Shown piece after piece: positions 8,119 through 16,511 of a DNA stretch of 64,000 nucleotides. Made by a program: the position numbers and the translations under genes. Numbering within the stretch: position 1 is the first letter of the stretch; each line of letters starts with the position of its first letter. The notes under the pieces are model-generated. The model ran no database searches. It was not told where the DNA came from and saw only the letters and a program-made list of their open reading frames with translations. The DNA comes from Candidatus Lumbricidiphila eiseniae. Lineage in GTDB: Bacteria; Actinomycetota; Actinomycetes; Actinomycetales; Microbacteriaceae. The stretch spans positions 1-64,000 of the forward strand of contig NAEP01000039.1 in the NCBI GenBank assembly GCA_002529645.1, given 5' to 3'.

Positions 8119-9168
8119 CTAGAACTGAGAGCGCATTGCCTCACGAGCGTTCTCGATCTTCATGTTTTCGGATATCGGCCACAGACTTGCCCCGCTCACG
8201 ATGGGAAGCAGGCTTGGACTCAGCGGATGCTGCGGCTCGTTGACCAAGGATTCCCCGACGACGCGACCGATTCCCGCGAGCAGATCGGCCACTTGGACGC
8301 GCGAATCGTCCTTCGAATCGACGAGCCGGACATCAGTCAGCTCGCTGCCCATGCCTTGTCGCGATGGGGCAATGTCCTCCGGGCGAGCGAGTGACCGCTT
8401 CGCCCACTCGATCTTCACCGGGGTCAGTTCCTTGGCGGCATCGTGGACCAATTCCACAGGCCTGCCTGAACGTGACCCCCAGAAGTGTACGGCCGCTCCG
8501 ACCGCGGAGATGAGCGGATCCATAGTGCGAAGCCTTTCCTCGGTGCCCTGTCCGAGCTGGAGCTTCGACAGGGACCCAAGATGGCTGAGTCCAGCGAACA
8601 CCGTACCCAGCACATCTCGTGCAATCGCGTCCTTGTCGGATAGGAGCTCCAACATGCTTTCGATCAAGCGCGACAGAGACTGCTCCGCCTCAAGCGCGTC
8701 CTTCGATCGCATGAACTCCTGGAAAGTCAGCAGGAACCTGTCCCACGCGGCCCCGTAGCTAAGAGGCCCGCGGAAGAAGAGCCGATTCACGCCCGCCAGG
8801 GCAGAGCCGGTCTCGTAGATGTCATACCCAAGTTCATGCGCGAGCTCTTCCGCCGTCGAGTCGAACATCTTCGCAACGAGAAAGTACTTCTTGTGGGTGA
8901 GGTGCACGGACGAGTGGTCTACGAGCGAAGGATGCGAGAGCAACCACTTCGCCGTGGCCTGGTGCCGGGGCTGAAGAATCGTCTTGGACTTCAGCTCGGT
9001 GGTCTGGCTCTGCGTGCGCGCGCGAACCTCAGCCATCAGTTCAGCAGCTTCGTCTGGTGCCAACGTGACACTGGCGTGCGCGAAGACCATCGACTCCCCC
9101 GAGAGCAAGTTCTCGCCGTCGTTGCCGGATTCATCACAGGCCACCACCAAAGGCGTCACTGGAATCAC
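8119..9168 (-). CDS. DUF3800-domain protein
   Basis: The N-terminus reads VVACDESGNDGENLLSG, the Asp-Glu-Ser-Gly opening of DUF3800 proteins, a family with an RNase H-like fold often seen in mobile and defence regions; its activity is not established. Later acidic patches (VELVHDAAKEL, VRLVDSKDDSRVQVADLLAG near the C-terminus) fit the family, where they build the putative metal site. Length is about 349 residues from GTG at 9168, which places the motif at the family's usual position; a longer GTG start at 9249 would add 27 basic residues without support. It is on the same strand as the CBASS operon but separated by 544 bp and a hairpin, so it is probably a separate unit of the same island. 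Confidence 0.8.
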   Translation of the reverse strand: MIPVTPLVVACDESGNDGENLLSGESMVFAHASVTLAPDEAAELMAEVRARTQSQTTELKSKTILQPRHQATAKWLLSHPSLVDHSSVHLTHKKYFLVAKMFDSTAEELAHELGYDIYETGSALAGVNRLFFRGPLSYGAAWDRFLLTFQEFMRSKDALEAEQSLSRLIESMLELLSDKDAIARDVLGTVFAGLSHLGSLSKLQLGQGTEERLRTMDPLISAVGAAVHFWGSRSGRPVELVHDAAKELTPVKIEWAKRSLARPEDIAPSRQGMGSELTDVRLVDSKDDSRVQVADLLAGIGRVVGESLVNEPQHPLSPSLLPIVSGASLWPISENMKIENAREAMRSQF

Positions 9169-9454
9169 AGCACCCCGACCTCTCGCAGATCCATCTAGAA
9201 GACCCCGTCTTAGTCGACTACGAGCAACGCCGCTTTGGCAGTGCTCCACAACCCGACCCGAGCGGACTGCTCCTGGGGAGCTGTCGCTTTGGCGGCAACT
9301 ACCCGGTGATTCCGGTCAGTTCAAATGGTACCACAGCCCAACGACTCTCTGCCCCGGGCATCTCTAGCCGCTCGGCGCGAACTTACAAGGACTCCTTGCA
9401 GGTTCGCCCCTTCACGAGCCAGTGCTGTGCGGCCCAGAACGCTCCCGTGGAAGG

Positions 9455-9733
9455 TCAGTCGTTCGGCCGAGGTGTGAGCAGGCCGCCTTCGATGTCGACG
9501 ACTTCAATATGGAGAGCATGCACCTCGGTCCCGGCCCAATCGAGCTTGAGGACGTTGGCAGCCAACAGCGTCTCGAGTGCGCCTTGCGTGGACTCGGTCA
9601 CCACCTCGAGCTTCTCGGCTCGCTGAGCGGCGTTGAGGCTCCGGTCGACCAACACCGATGTGCCCGCGTGCCGGCCGAGCGGCTGTCCACGTCGAACCTC
9701 GACCTCGACGTGGACATTGAGCGTGAAGTACAT
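9455..9733 (-). CDS. Small hypothetical protein (92 aa)
   Basis: I do not recognise this 92-residue protein. It starts with ATG at 9733 behind a good ribosome site (AGGAAGG, about 8 nt upstream). The N-terminal part has alternating hydrophobic residues (YFTLNVHVEVEV), suggesting a beta strand. No signal peptide, membrane helix or metal motif is seen. It lies alone between the DUF3800 gene and the tRNA-Val scar. The ribosome site is the main reason to call it; the opposite-strand frame here looks like a shadow. Confidence 0.5.
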   Translation of the reverse strand: MYFTLNVHVEVEVRRGQPLGRHAGTSVLVDRSLNAAQRAEKLEVVTESTQGALETLLAANVLKLDWAGTEVHALHIEVVDIEGGLLTPRPND

Positions 9734-10418
9734 CTGAGTTGCCTTCCTAGACAGCGGAGCGCCGTATCCCTCGCTGTTCGAGTTCGTTGACCAGGCCCCT
9801 GCAACTCATCTATGCGCGGCGCTGGTAGGAAGCAGCACGCGACCGGACTTGCCGACGTCCGTCAGCCAACCTGTCAGGATTCCTGACACGTTCGAATCGT
9901 CGCGGCGATGGTGGCGGGTATCTGCCCGAGCCCCCTGGCTGGCACCCACGAAATACCCACAACGTCCCGAGATGTCCAGTGACCCGGAGAGAGCTCGATC
10001 TAACCGCGCCGCGCAGCGATCCCAGCGATCCAGCCGGTCGAGGGGGCCTGCGACGCGCTCCAGAGCCGTGAGGCTAGAGTTCACACGGAAGAGGTCATCG
10101 GTTCAAGTCCGGCATCGCCCACAATGAAAATTCCTGATCAAACACAATTTTCTTACAGCGAACCCTCGGGCGTTCAGATTCGTTGACCGGTTAGACGAAG
10201 CAGTCATTTTGTGTTCTCGACCCCTCGATACAGCTGCGGAAACGCCATCCGAGCGAACGAAGCATAAGGTCGTGCAATACCGCCAGGATGATCCGAACAC
10301 TCGACCACGTCCGTCGCAGATCACTCCACTCCACTCCGCACGATTTTCTCCTCAGTACAGACCCGATGAAAAATCGCACCCCCAAATGCGTCGTTCGAGG
10401 AGTGTGACCGGTCGCAAT
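9734..10418. other. Non-coding stretch around island end
   Basis: No supported gene in 685 bases. It contains the tRNA-Val 3' remnant at 10080-10122 (listed separately). An imperfect A/T stem (CGATTTTC near 10340 with GAAAAATCG near 10370) lies just beyond the end of the ABC transporter gene and might stop minus-strand transcription. Confidence 0.5.
10080..10122 (+). other. tRNA-Val(CAC) 3' half, integration scar (att site)
   Basis: The bases TTCACACGG, GAGGTCATCGGTTCAAGTCC and GGCATCGCCCAC form the anticodon loop (CAC), the variable region, the T arm with TTCAAGT, and the acceptor strand ATCGCCC plus discriminator A of a tRNA-Val. The 5' half (GGGCGAT..., D arm) is absent. A lone 3' half of a tRNA is the classic scar left when a tyrosine integrase inserts an element into a tRNA gene. 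With the integrase fragment at 420-1007, it marks the right end of the CBASS island. The intact tRNA gene should lie left of the window. Confidence 0.8.
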
Positions 10419-12365
10419 CTAACCACGAATAGCGGCGGCGGGTTCAGCTCGACTTGCGCGCCAGGCGGGTAAAGCTGCGGACGCTAATCCGGTGATGACC
10501 CCTATAAGGATCGCGATGGGTGGTAAAACGGGTGTGAGGGTCGGTTCCCACCCGCGTGATAGAGAAAGTCCGAGAATTGTCATCACGCCAAAAGCGGCAC
10601 CAAATGCCCCGCCGAGGGCTCCGATGATGACACCCTCAAGGAGGAAGAGTGATGAAACGCCAAACCTGCTCTGGCCCACAGCCCGCCTGAATGCGATCTC
10701 TGATTTTCGAGACTGTACAGAGAGCATCATTGTCGTTGATGCGCCAATCGCGGTGATGATGAGTACGATACCGGCGAGCGCGGCAAGAAGGATTCCCAGG
10801 TCGCTGGTGACACCGAATCGCAGGTTCCGCAGGTCTGCGACGGTTTCTGTGGTGAAGCGGGCGGGCTGCACAGGGTCTAGCCGGAGTGGGATAGCTTCAG
10901 CGACAGCGGCGGGAAAACCGAACTCTGTTCTCACGACCAGTGAAACATCGAGTTTCTCCTCGCCTGCGAGCACGTTGCGTGATACGAACACGGTGTTATG
11001 GAGCCCTTCGATTCTGCCGGGGGCTCCGGAAATGATGCCCACGACGGTGAGTCTGCGGCCTAGAACCCAGATGGTTTGACTTCCGTCTCCAACGCTCACG
11101 TCGAGGGCTTTCGCTATGTTCTTTCCGAGAAAAGCAATGTCGGTCGCTGCCGTCGCATCGAGCAGTGAAATTGCGGAGGGAAGCTGTGTGACTCCTTGTA
11201 GCCGTAGGTACTCTGATGACACGGAGCTGACGAGAAGATTCGCGTTGGGCTCTGGGTCGGTGGGGCTGAACCGTCGAACCTGAGCTGAGGAGGCTCCGAT
11301 GGTTGCGGTAAAGCCGACGTTCTGCACGCCGGGGAGTTCTTTGATGCGGTTTGCCCACTGGTCGAGCTGTGGGTTATCCGGTTTGAGCAGGGCACCACCA
11401 CCGGCGGGCGTGACGCGTACCTCGTCGAGAGCTGCGACGCTGAGACGCTGGGTTACCTGCTCCGATGTTGTTTGTGATACTCCCACCGCGGCGACAAGTC
11501 CGCCCACTCCAAGAGCGAATGCAAGTGTGAGCAGAGTGCTTCGCATCATCCGGTGGGTGAGCGAGGTGGTGACATCATCGATCCGGTCGAAGATCCGTCC
11601 AATCCACGTTTCGAGCCGGACCGATCGGCTCGGCACGATCGCCGAAAGTGGCGTGTGCTCATCGGACGGAACGGTGGCATGTTCGGACGGGTCGCGGCGG
11701 GGGGAAGGGGACTCGCTGAGTTGTCCGTCAATAACTCGGATTACTCGCTTCGCTCGCGCTGAGACCTCATCATCGTGGGTGACGATGATGAGGGTGACTC
11801 CCTGGTCGTTAAGCGCGTCGAGTGAGTCGAGAACGATCTGGGTGTTGTGTGAGTCGAGGTTGCCTGTTGGCTCGTCGGCAAGGAGAATTTCGGGGCGGGT
11901 GGCAACGGCTCGGGCTATCCCAAGGCGTTGCTTTTCGCCGCCGGAAAGGTCGCGCGCGAGCAGCAGCGACCGGTCACCGAGTCCGAACCAGTTCAGCGTA
12001 GACTCCACTATTCCGCTCCGGTCGGGCAGCGCTACCCCCTGTATTTTCAAACCTAGCTCAGCGTTTCGACGACAGTTCTCATCGCCGAGGGCGAAGGAGG
12101 ATTGGAACACGAATCCGAAGTTGCGTGACCGGTATCGGTCGCGTTCCCGTTCGGATGCGTGAGCTATGTCCACACCGTTGAGCCGGTAGCTCCCGGAATC
12201 GGGACGGTCGAGTAGTCCGATGATGTTGAGCAGGGTGCTTTTCCCGGCACCCGATGGGCCCACGATGGCGAGAAAGTCACCTCGATTGACTCGCAGGTTC
12301 ACATCGCGGATCCCCGACGTTTCGTCGAAGAGTCGTTGCACGCCCTGTAGTTCAAGCAGAGGCAC
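10419..12365 (-). CDS. MacB-like ABC transporter, fused ATPase and permease
   Basis: A single chain joins an ABC ATPase to a FtsX/MacB-type permease. ATPase motifs: Walker A GPSGAGKST, Q-loop VFQSS, signature LSGGEKQR, Walker B LLADEP, and the switch His in VTHDD. The permease half has one membrane helix near the start (LTLAFALGVGGLVAAVGV), a large extracytoplasmic domain, then three helices, as in MacB. Such proteins drive export or mechanical signalling across the membrane with an adaptor. Starts are uncertain: GTG at 12365 places LLELQGV at the usual family start (648 aa); GTGs at 12440 and 12530 would overlap the adaptor gene. It is the last gene of a four-gene minus-strand unit. Confidence 0.88.
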   Translation of the reverse strand: MPLLELQGVQRLFDETSGIRDVNLRVNRGDFLAIVGPSGAGKSTLLNIIGLLDRPDSGSYRLNGVDIAHASERERDRYRSRNFGFVFQSSFALGDENCRRNAELGLKIQGVALPDRSGIVESTLNWFGLGDRSLLLARDLSGGEKQRLGIARAVATRPEILLADEPTGNLDSHNTQIVLDSLDALNDQGVTLIIVTHDDEVSARAKRVIRVIDGQLSESPSPRRDPSEHATVPSDEHTPLSAIVPSRSVRLETWIGRIFDRIDDVTTSLTHRMMRSTLLTLAFALGVGGLVAAVGVSQTTSEQVTQRLSVAALDEVRVTPAGGGALLKPDNPQLDQWANRIKELPGVQNVGFTATIGASSAQVRRFSPTDPEPNANLLVSSVSSEYLRLQGVTQLPSAISLLDATAATDIAFLGKNIAKALDVSVGDGSQTIWVLGRRLTVVGIISGAPGRIEGLHNTVFVSRNVLAGEEKLDVSLVVRTEFGFPAAVAEAIPLRLDPVQPARFTTETVADLRNLRFGVTSDLGILLAALAGIVLIITAIGASTTMMLSVQSRKSEIAFRRAVGQSRFGVSSLFLLEGVIIGALGGAFGAAFGVMTILGLSLSRGWEPTLTPVLPPIAILIGVITGLASAALPAWRASRAEPAAAIRG

Positions 12366-12423
12366 CGTTGAGGCTCGATGGTCGACCTCGGGCGGTTGCC
12401 TTTCTCCCTTGTGGTGACGGGGA

Positions 12424-13521
12424 TTAGGAGACCAGAACACTGTCGCCCGCTTGTAGTGTTCCGTCTTGAATAGCCGCCTGGCCGTCGCCGGTTCGCAGAA
12501 CGGTAATGCCGACGCGTTCCTGTTTGCCACCGTTCAGACGCAAGACGTAGTCGCCGTTCGCATCGCGTCGTACCGCGGTGAGGGGGACGGTTAGTGTTTC
12601 TTGGGCTTCGACTTCCTGTCGTAGTTGCACGAGTGTGTCAACGGGCAGTTTCTGGAACTCGGGATCGTCTGTTTCTAGGTGCACCGTTCGACCGGCGAGT
12701 TTTGTGCTGTCTCCGGAGCTGAAGTTGCCGATCTCGGTGATGGTGAAGTTCATAGCTGTCCCGTTAATGGCTCCGGAAAATTTTCCCCCTACTGCGAGGT
12801 TGCCAGCCGCGATTTCGTCGACACGGACCGCGACACGGTTTTCGCCGACCCGGATCGTGAGGAGAGGGTTATCTTTGCTCACAATCGAACCGAGGGGTGC
12901 AGCGGTAACAACCGTCCCGGTGCCATGTAATGACACGAGTTGCTTCCCAGGGATAACGGTCGGGAGCGGGTAGCCCGCGTTGGTAAAGAAACGTTGGATC
13001 ACGCGAAGCATGAGCCGGTCAACCGGTCCTTTTTCGGCGATGGAGAATCCGGATGTCCGTAGAGCTGCACGCAGGGCAAAAACATCATCGCCGGTCGCAT
13101 CGACGGGGAGGTCACGAAAGGTGGGGACCGGTCCGAGCAGTGCGAAATAGGGCACCCCGCCCACGGAGCCGAGGAACGCTCCCGCCTGGATCGTACTCCC
13201 CGCTGCGGGCGCAGCGCGAGTCACGACGGGAGGATCAGCCGCAACGACGAGCATTTGGGTGCTTCCCGCTTCAATCTTGCCGTTGAAGGCGGGGGTGGCA
13301 TTGACTATTCCGGTACGAACTTCAGCGGTCACCGGTATGTTCTGTTGTGCCTGTTCGAGCGCACGTTTCACGGGTTGGTTGACGAACGTTCCGACAAGGA
13401 AGGATCCTGCCAAAAGAGCAATAAAGAGGAGGAACGTGAACGCGAGAAGGTACGGTCGTGCGAACCGCCGCGCGCGTGGGGTTTCATTTTTCACAGCAGA
13501 GCCGTTCTCTCGATTAACCAT
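12424..13521 (-). CDS. Membrane-anchored adaptor of ABC exporter (HlyD/MFP-like)
   Basis: A 365-residue protein with one N-terminal membrane helix (about residues 23-45, LLAFTFLLFIALLAGSFLVG) and an extracytoplasmic part. It resembles actinobacterial periplasmic adaptor proteins: a peptidoglycan-binding-like segment (VDATGDDVFALRAAL...VIQRFFTNAGYPLP, about 135-190), then beta-rich barrel regions. It probably pairs with the MacB-like transporter encoded next. ATG at 13521 follows GAGAAAG and begins 8 nt after the stop of the lipoprotein gene, so the genes form one operon. Confidence 0.8.
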   Translation of the reverse strand: MVNRENGSAVKNETPRARRFARPYLLAFTFLLFIALLAGSFLVGTFVNQPVKRALEQAQQNIPVTAEVRTGIVNATPAFNGKIEAGSTQMLVVAADPPVVTRAAPAAGSTIQAGAFLGSVGGVPYFALLGPVPTFRDLPVDATGDDVFALRAALRTSGFSIAEKGPVDRLMLRVIQRFFTNAGYPLPTVIPGKQLVSLHGTGTVVTAAPLGSIVSKDNPLLTIRVGENRVAVRVDEIAAGNLAVGGKFSGAINGTAMNFTITEIGNFSSGDSTKLAGRTVHLETDDPEFQKLPVDTLVQLRQEVEAQETLTVPLTAVRRDANGDYVLRLNGGKQERVGITVLRTGDGQAAIQDGTLQAGDSVLVS

Positions 13522-13529
13522 AGCTTTCT

Positions 13530-14429
13530 CTAGCCATTTTTTGCGATGAAATCACGCGCTCGTTTTAGTCGCTCAATTTTCTCAGTTTTCAGAATGTTGA
13601 GCGCGGCCTGATTTTTCGCGATCAATGCCGCCTGGTAGGAGGCTTCAAGGTTACCCAGGGTTTGTGCCATCCCGGTTTCAACATTGCACCGTGCCTGACT
13701 GTAGGCGATGCGTATCGACTGTGGATTATCCGGCAACGCCACGCCATCCTCGTCCCTGGGGATAGCGATGCTCTCAGAGACACTCCAGCTTTGTGAACTG
13801 GTTTCCGGAGTGAGACCGTCTTTCCGCAGGCAGGCCCACCATGCCTCGCGCGCAGCGTTCCATTCCGGCTGTTCCCGCGCCCAACTCGAGGCGTCATTAG
13901 CGATTCGGTTCGGGAGAGTGGCACCGGCGAGTTCCTCATTCGTGGGGTAGACGCCTGCGAAATCTGGGCTAGGATTTGCTTGGCAGTCCTCAATAGCCGC
14001 CTCCCATTTCGCACCGCCCGCCGCATGATCGTCTTTGAAAACTTGTGAAAAAGGCGGGTTCGGGGCTGAAAGACCGAGCCTTTTCGCCTCTTCTACATCC
14101 CATAATCCGTAACGGCGGTCAGCTGTATGATCCTCAGTATTGGTTTTTGGGACCTGATCTGCGCGAAAGACGAACCCTTTCGCGCGCATGCACCTCCCAA
14201 GATCAATATTAAGCGCGGTCGCGAAAATATCCCTATCTGCCCACGTGCTGACCAGCGAGTAGTCATCAATAGGGAAGCGAATCTCACCGGTCCTCTCATC
14301 AAAAACCGCACGGGCAGTCGGAACGGGTGCCACTGGACCAGGAGCATCCTGGCTAGAACAGGCGGCGAAGAGCAAGATGCTGCCGAGGGTCACGACAACC
14401 CCCGGCAGCATCCTCTGACTACCGATCAC
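13530..14429 (-). CDS. Secreted lipoprotein of unknown function
   Basis: The 299-residue product has a lipoprotein signal: hydrophobic stretch followed by LFAAC with Cys24 as the lipidation site. The mature part contains several Cys (GRCMRAKGF, EDCQANPS, WWACLRKDG, ARCNVETG) that could form disulfides, and ends in a Lys-rich helix. I recognise no named family. It starts with GTG at 14429 in a GTGA overlap with the stop of the I36-like gene upstream and is followed closely by the adaptor and ABC transporter genes. It may be an exposed partner of that transporter. Confidence 0.75.
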   Translation of the reverse strand: MIGSQRMLPGVVVTLGSILLFAACSSQDAPGPVAPVPTARAVFDERTGEIRFPIDDYSLVSTWADRDIFATALNIDLGRCMRAKGFVFRADQVPKTNTEDHTADRRYGLWDVEEAKRLGLSAPNPPFSQVFKDDHAAGGAKWEAAIEDCQANPSPDFAGVYPTNEELAGATLPNRIANDASSWAREQPEWNAAREAWWACLRKDGLTPETSSQSWSVSESIAIPRDEDGVALPDNPQSIRIAYSQARCNVETGMAQTLGNLEASYQAALIAKNQAALNILKTEKIERLKRARDFIAKNG

Positions 14430-14755
14430 CGATACCCGAAGCTTGAAATACGGTCATTCCAGTTCTCCCAAGCATTGAGACGGTAATGGCCAAAACGCGC
14501 AATATTTCCTCGCACGCTCAACCACCTGCCATTCTTGTCGCGATCTTCCCAGTAGGTAGGTGCATCTCCCCATGACCTCGCAGATGAAGCCCGGTCATTC
14601 ATCGCATTACCCACATAGTTTGACGGCCATGCGCTGTACACCGAACCCCTGTAATTGTCATGCTCATACAGCGAGAGAGCACTAGCGCTTGTCGCGCCTA
14701 CCACCCCCATCACCAAGCCAAGGGAAACACCCACAGCTACCAATTTCTTTCGCAC
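14426..14755 (-). CDS. Secreted peptidase inhibitor I36 / crystallin-like protein
   Basis: A 109-residue precursor with a Sec signal peptide (MRKKLVAVGVSLGLVMGVVG, cut probably after SASA) and a mature domain of about 83 residues. The mature part reads LYEHDNYRG, NDRASSARSW and WNDRISSFGYR, the double beta/gamma-crystallin-like pattern of peptidase inhibitor family I36. GTG at 14755 is preceded by AAAGGAG with a 5-nt gap. It is the first gene of an operon with a lipoprotein, an adaptor and an ABC transporter. That context would also fit a small secreted antagonist with its own export or self-protection machinery; this is inference. Confidence 0.8.
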   Translation of the reverse strand: MRKKLVAVGVSLGLVMGVVGATSASALSLYEHDNYRGSVYSAWPSNYVGNAMNDRASSARSWGDAPTYWEDRDKNGRWLSVRGNIARFGHYRLNAWENWNDRISSFGYR

Positions 14756-15098
14756 TGCAACTCCTTTGTTCTATCTTGAATGTGTTCTTCCGCACTTCCC
14801 TGCGCGGAACCTGAGCCAACGCTATCAACCTTTGAATGATTCTGTCAATATCCTCGGCAACACCCGTGCACGTCCATGCAGCGCTAGTCCCCAGATTCCC
14901 TGGTAATTCGGGGCGGGACAAGGTAAACCACGTCTTCACACGGAAGAGATCATCGTCGGTATCGCCGCCGGGGAGTTCGGCTGTCACCCGCCAGAAAAGG
15001 CAGGAGCACACATCCCCCAGCGGTCGTTCTCAGGCACGCCGAGCAGTGCCCGTCACGTCGTCAATCTGTCTACCGGTCGATGCGTCGGGGAGCGTTTA
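14756..15098. other. Non-coding stretch with second tRNA-like scar
   Basis: No supported gene in 343 bases. The I36 operon promoter should lie in its left part. A decayed tRNA-Val fragment at 14934-14966 is listed separately. Confidence 0.5.
14934..14966 (+). other. Decayed tRNA-Val(CAC) fragment, possible older att scar
   Basis: CTTCACACGGAAGAGATCATCG matches the anticodon-to-variable part of the scar at 10080-10122 with one change (shown here only as key positions: CACACGG at 14937-14943). It then skips the T loop and continues with TCGGTATCGCC, the T-stem and acceptor end. It looks like the same tRNA end after a deletion of about 10 bases. If so, the 10.1-14.9 kb block is a second element that used the same tRNA. 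Confidence 0.5.
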
Positions 15099-15362
15099 TT
15101 ATGCCGCAACCTCTTCGGATTCCGAAGCACGCGTGGGCACACCGGGCATCTCAAAAAATGCGAGCGGATCGACGCCGAGGAAGGTGGCGATTTTTTCGAT
15201 CTCAACCACGTCGAAGGGGCGGTCTCCACGGAGTCGGGCATAGACGGCATTGCGCCCGAGCCCCAGCGGGGCCACGAGATCGTGCCCGTTCAGATCACGC
15301 CGAGCCAGTTCTGCCTTTATACCGCCAACGAGCCGTGCAGTGAGAGATGTAGTAGAACTCAT
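15099..15362 (-). CDS. Small XRE-type DNA-binding regulator
   Basis: An 87-residue protein with a helix-turn-helix pattern like Cro/C1 regulators: LGLGRNAVYARLRGDRPFDVVEIEKIATFLGVDP, where the middle resembles the turn and recognition helix. It probably binds operators in the 87-bp gap to the divergent gene at 15450. ATG at 15362 is preferred over GTG at 15389; no strong ribosome site is seen, so the message may be leaderless. The pair plus the ImmA-like gene downstream resembles an immunity-control module of a prophage or integrative element. Confidence 0.7.
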   Translation of the reverse strand: MSSTTSLTARLVGGIKAELARRDLNGHDLVAPLGLGRNAVYARLRGDRPFDVVEIEKIATFLGVDPLAFFEMPGVPTRASESEEVAA

Positions 15363-15449
15363 ATAGGAACTGTACCCAGATGGCGACACAATTGCAATAC
15401 AACCGCGTACATACTACCTAAACTGTCGGCGATTGGGTACTCTGCACAT
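15363..15449. promoter_or_regulatory. Divergent promoter with inverted operator-like sites
   Basis: The 87 bp between two divergent regulator genes contains GTACCCA (15372-15378) and its reverse complement TGGGTAC (15434-15440), each close to one start codon. The arrangement fits paired operators for mutual or auto-repression. This is read from symmetry only. Confidence 0.4.
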
Positions 15450-15821
15450 ATGAACAAACGAGCCGTAGGGGAGTCGTCGCCATTCAGCAGGCGCATCGCC
15501 GCGGAGATTGACCGTGCCGTGGTCCTATCCAAGTACCCCGCCTCAACGATCATCGCCGAAGCGGGGATGTCCCGAAACTACTTCTACAAGCGGATAAGGG
15601 GCGAGAACCCGTTCAACACCAATGACATCGACAGACTGTGCCAGATACTGGGAGAAGATCCAGTAGACATCGTGCAGCGCGCTTCTCGCCTCACTGTAGT
15701 CGGTTCCCGACCCACACGCCCCCTCGTGCGCAAACCCGTGGACCTCGAAGAACACATCGACTGGAACCAAGCAGCCGCCTACCGTGATGACGAACCGGAC
15801 GTGGACGATCACACCGCGTGA
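15450..15821 (+). CDS. XRE-like regulator, divergent partner
   Basis: A 123-residue protein starting at ATG 15450 (MNKRAVGESS). It has a helix-turn-helix-like core related to that of its divergent neighbour: IIAEAGMSRNYFYKRIRGENPFNTNDIDRLCQILGEDP. The shared pattern (SRNYFYKRIRGE.PF versus GRNAVYARLRGDRPF) suggests the two are paralogues. The C-terminal part is acidic and probably flexible (DDEPDVDDHTA). It is likely a phage-type repressor or antirepressor partner; which one represses cannot be told from sequence. Confidence 0.7.
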   Translation: MNKRAVGESSPFSRRIAAEIDRAVVLSKYPASTIIAEAGMSRNYFYKRIRGENPFNTNDIDRLCQILGEDPVDIVQRASRLTVVGSRPTRPLVRKPVDLEEHIDWNQAAAYRDDEPDVDDHTA

Positions 15822-15984
15822 AACATGACGGGTAGGGCGGAGAACTTCCCAGCGCACACTACCGAATGACCCACCACACGAAGCGTGACGGGAGCGACAT
15901 CCAATCCAGCACAAATGGCAACACACCTCAACCAGACGGGAGCATCTACCCGCCGCTGAGCGCCAAACCGGTGCCCAGTGCCTA

Positions 15985-16389
15985 CTAGCGAATCAGGTGC
16001 TCTAAGACCGAACCTGTCTCGTGCGTGCCTGATGATCTAACCCACGCGACCAAGAGCCGAGCCGGAACCCCAAGATCCCGAGCAATCCGCCCCAAATCAT
16101 TGGTCCTCCGAGCACTAGCCATAAACCCGTCATAGTCTATGAGGCGACGAGCCGCGATTCTGTCCGCACGGTATTCAGACATCGGATAGTACCCTCGGTC
16201 ATCATGCTCGTAGTGAACGATCTCGTGCGCGAGAATGCAGCGTTCGAGCGCGCGGGGCAGTCGACGGCGGAGGTAGATGACTCCGTTCAGATACGCGCCA
16301 GATATTCCGCGGGGAATATCGTCCCGGTAGCGGATGGTGGCACCAAGATCATCAGCATGCGCCCACGGGTCGTACCACGCTTGTTCCAT
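15985..16389 (-). CDS. ImmA/IrrE-type metallopeptidase
   Basis: A 134-residue protein with the zinc motif HEIVHYEH (HExxH) and a downstream acidic helix (YRADRIAARRLID) typical of ImmA/IrrE peptidases. In integrative elements these cleave the ImmR-type repressor and switch on excision. ATG at 16389 (MEQAWYDPWAHADD) is the family-like start; a GTG at 16440 would add 17 odd residues. It lies 160 bp from the XRE-like gene on the opposite strand, convergent with it. The three genes form a plausible regulatory remnant next to the integration scars. Confidence 0.85.
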   Translation of the reverse strand: MEQAWYDPWAHADDLGATIRYRDDIPRGISGAYLNGVIYLRRRLPRALERCILAHEIVHYEHDDRGYYPMSEYRADRIAARRLIDYDGFMASARRTNDLGRIARDLGVPARLLVAWVRSSGTHETGSVLEHLIR

Positions 16390-16511
16390 CTTTGTTCCCC
16401 GACATCTGATACTGGAGACAGTAACCCACGACCTGCCCATGCTACTTCGATTGGCGCAATGAGACCAAGAGCAAAATACGACTCTGCCCGTTTCGGGGCG
16501 CTGGGCGCACT

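Noticed and set aside
9388-9400. CAAGGA-C-TCCTTG palindrome
   Set aside because: Too short and isolated to support a function.
9806-10084. 92-residue minus-strand frame next to the tRNA scar
   Set aside because: Arg/Asp-rich chance frame with no ribosome site, ending in the tRNA remnant.
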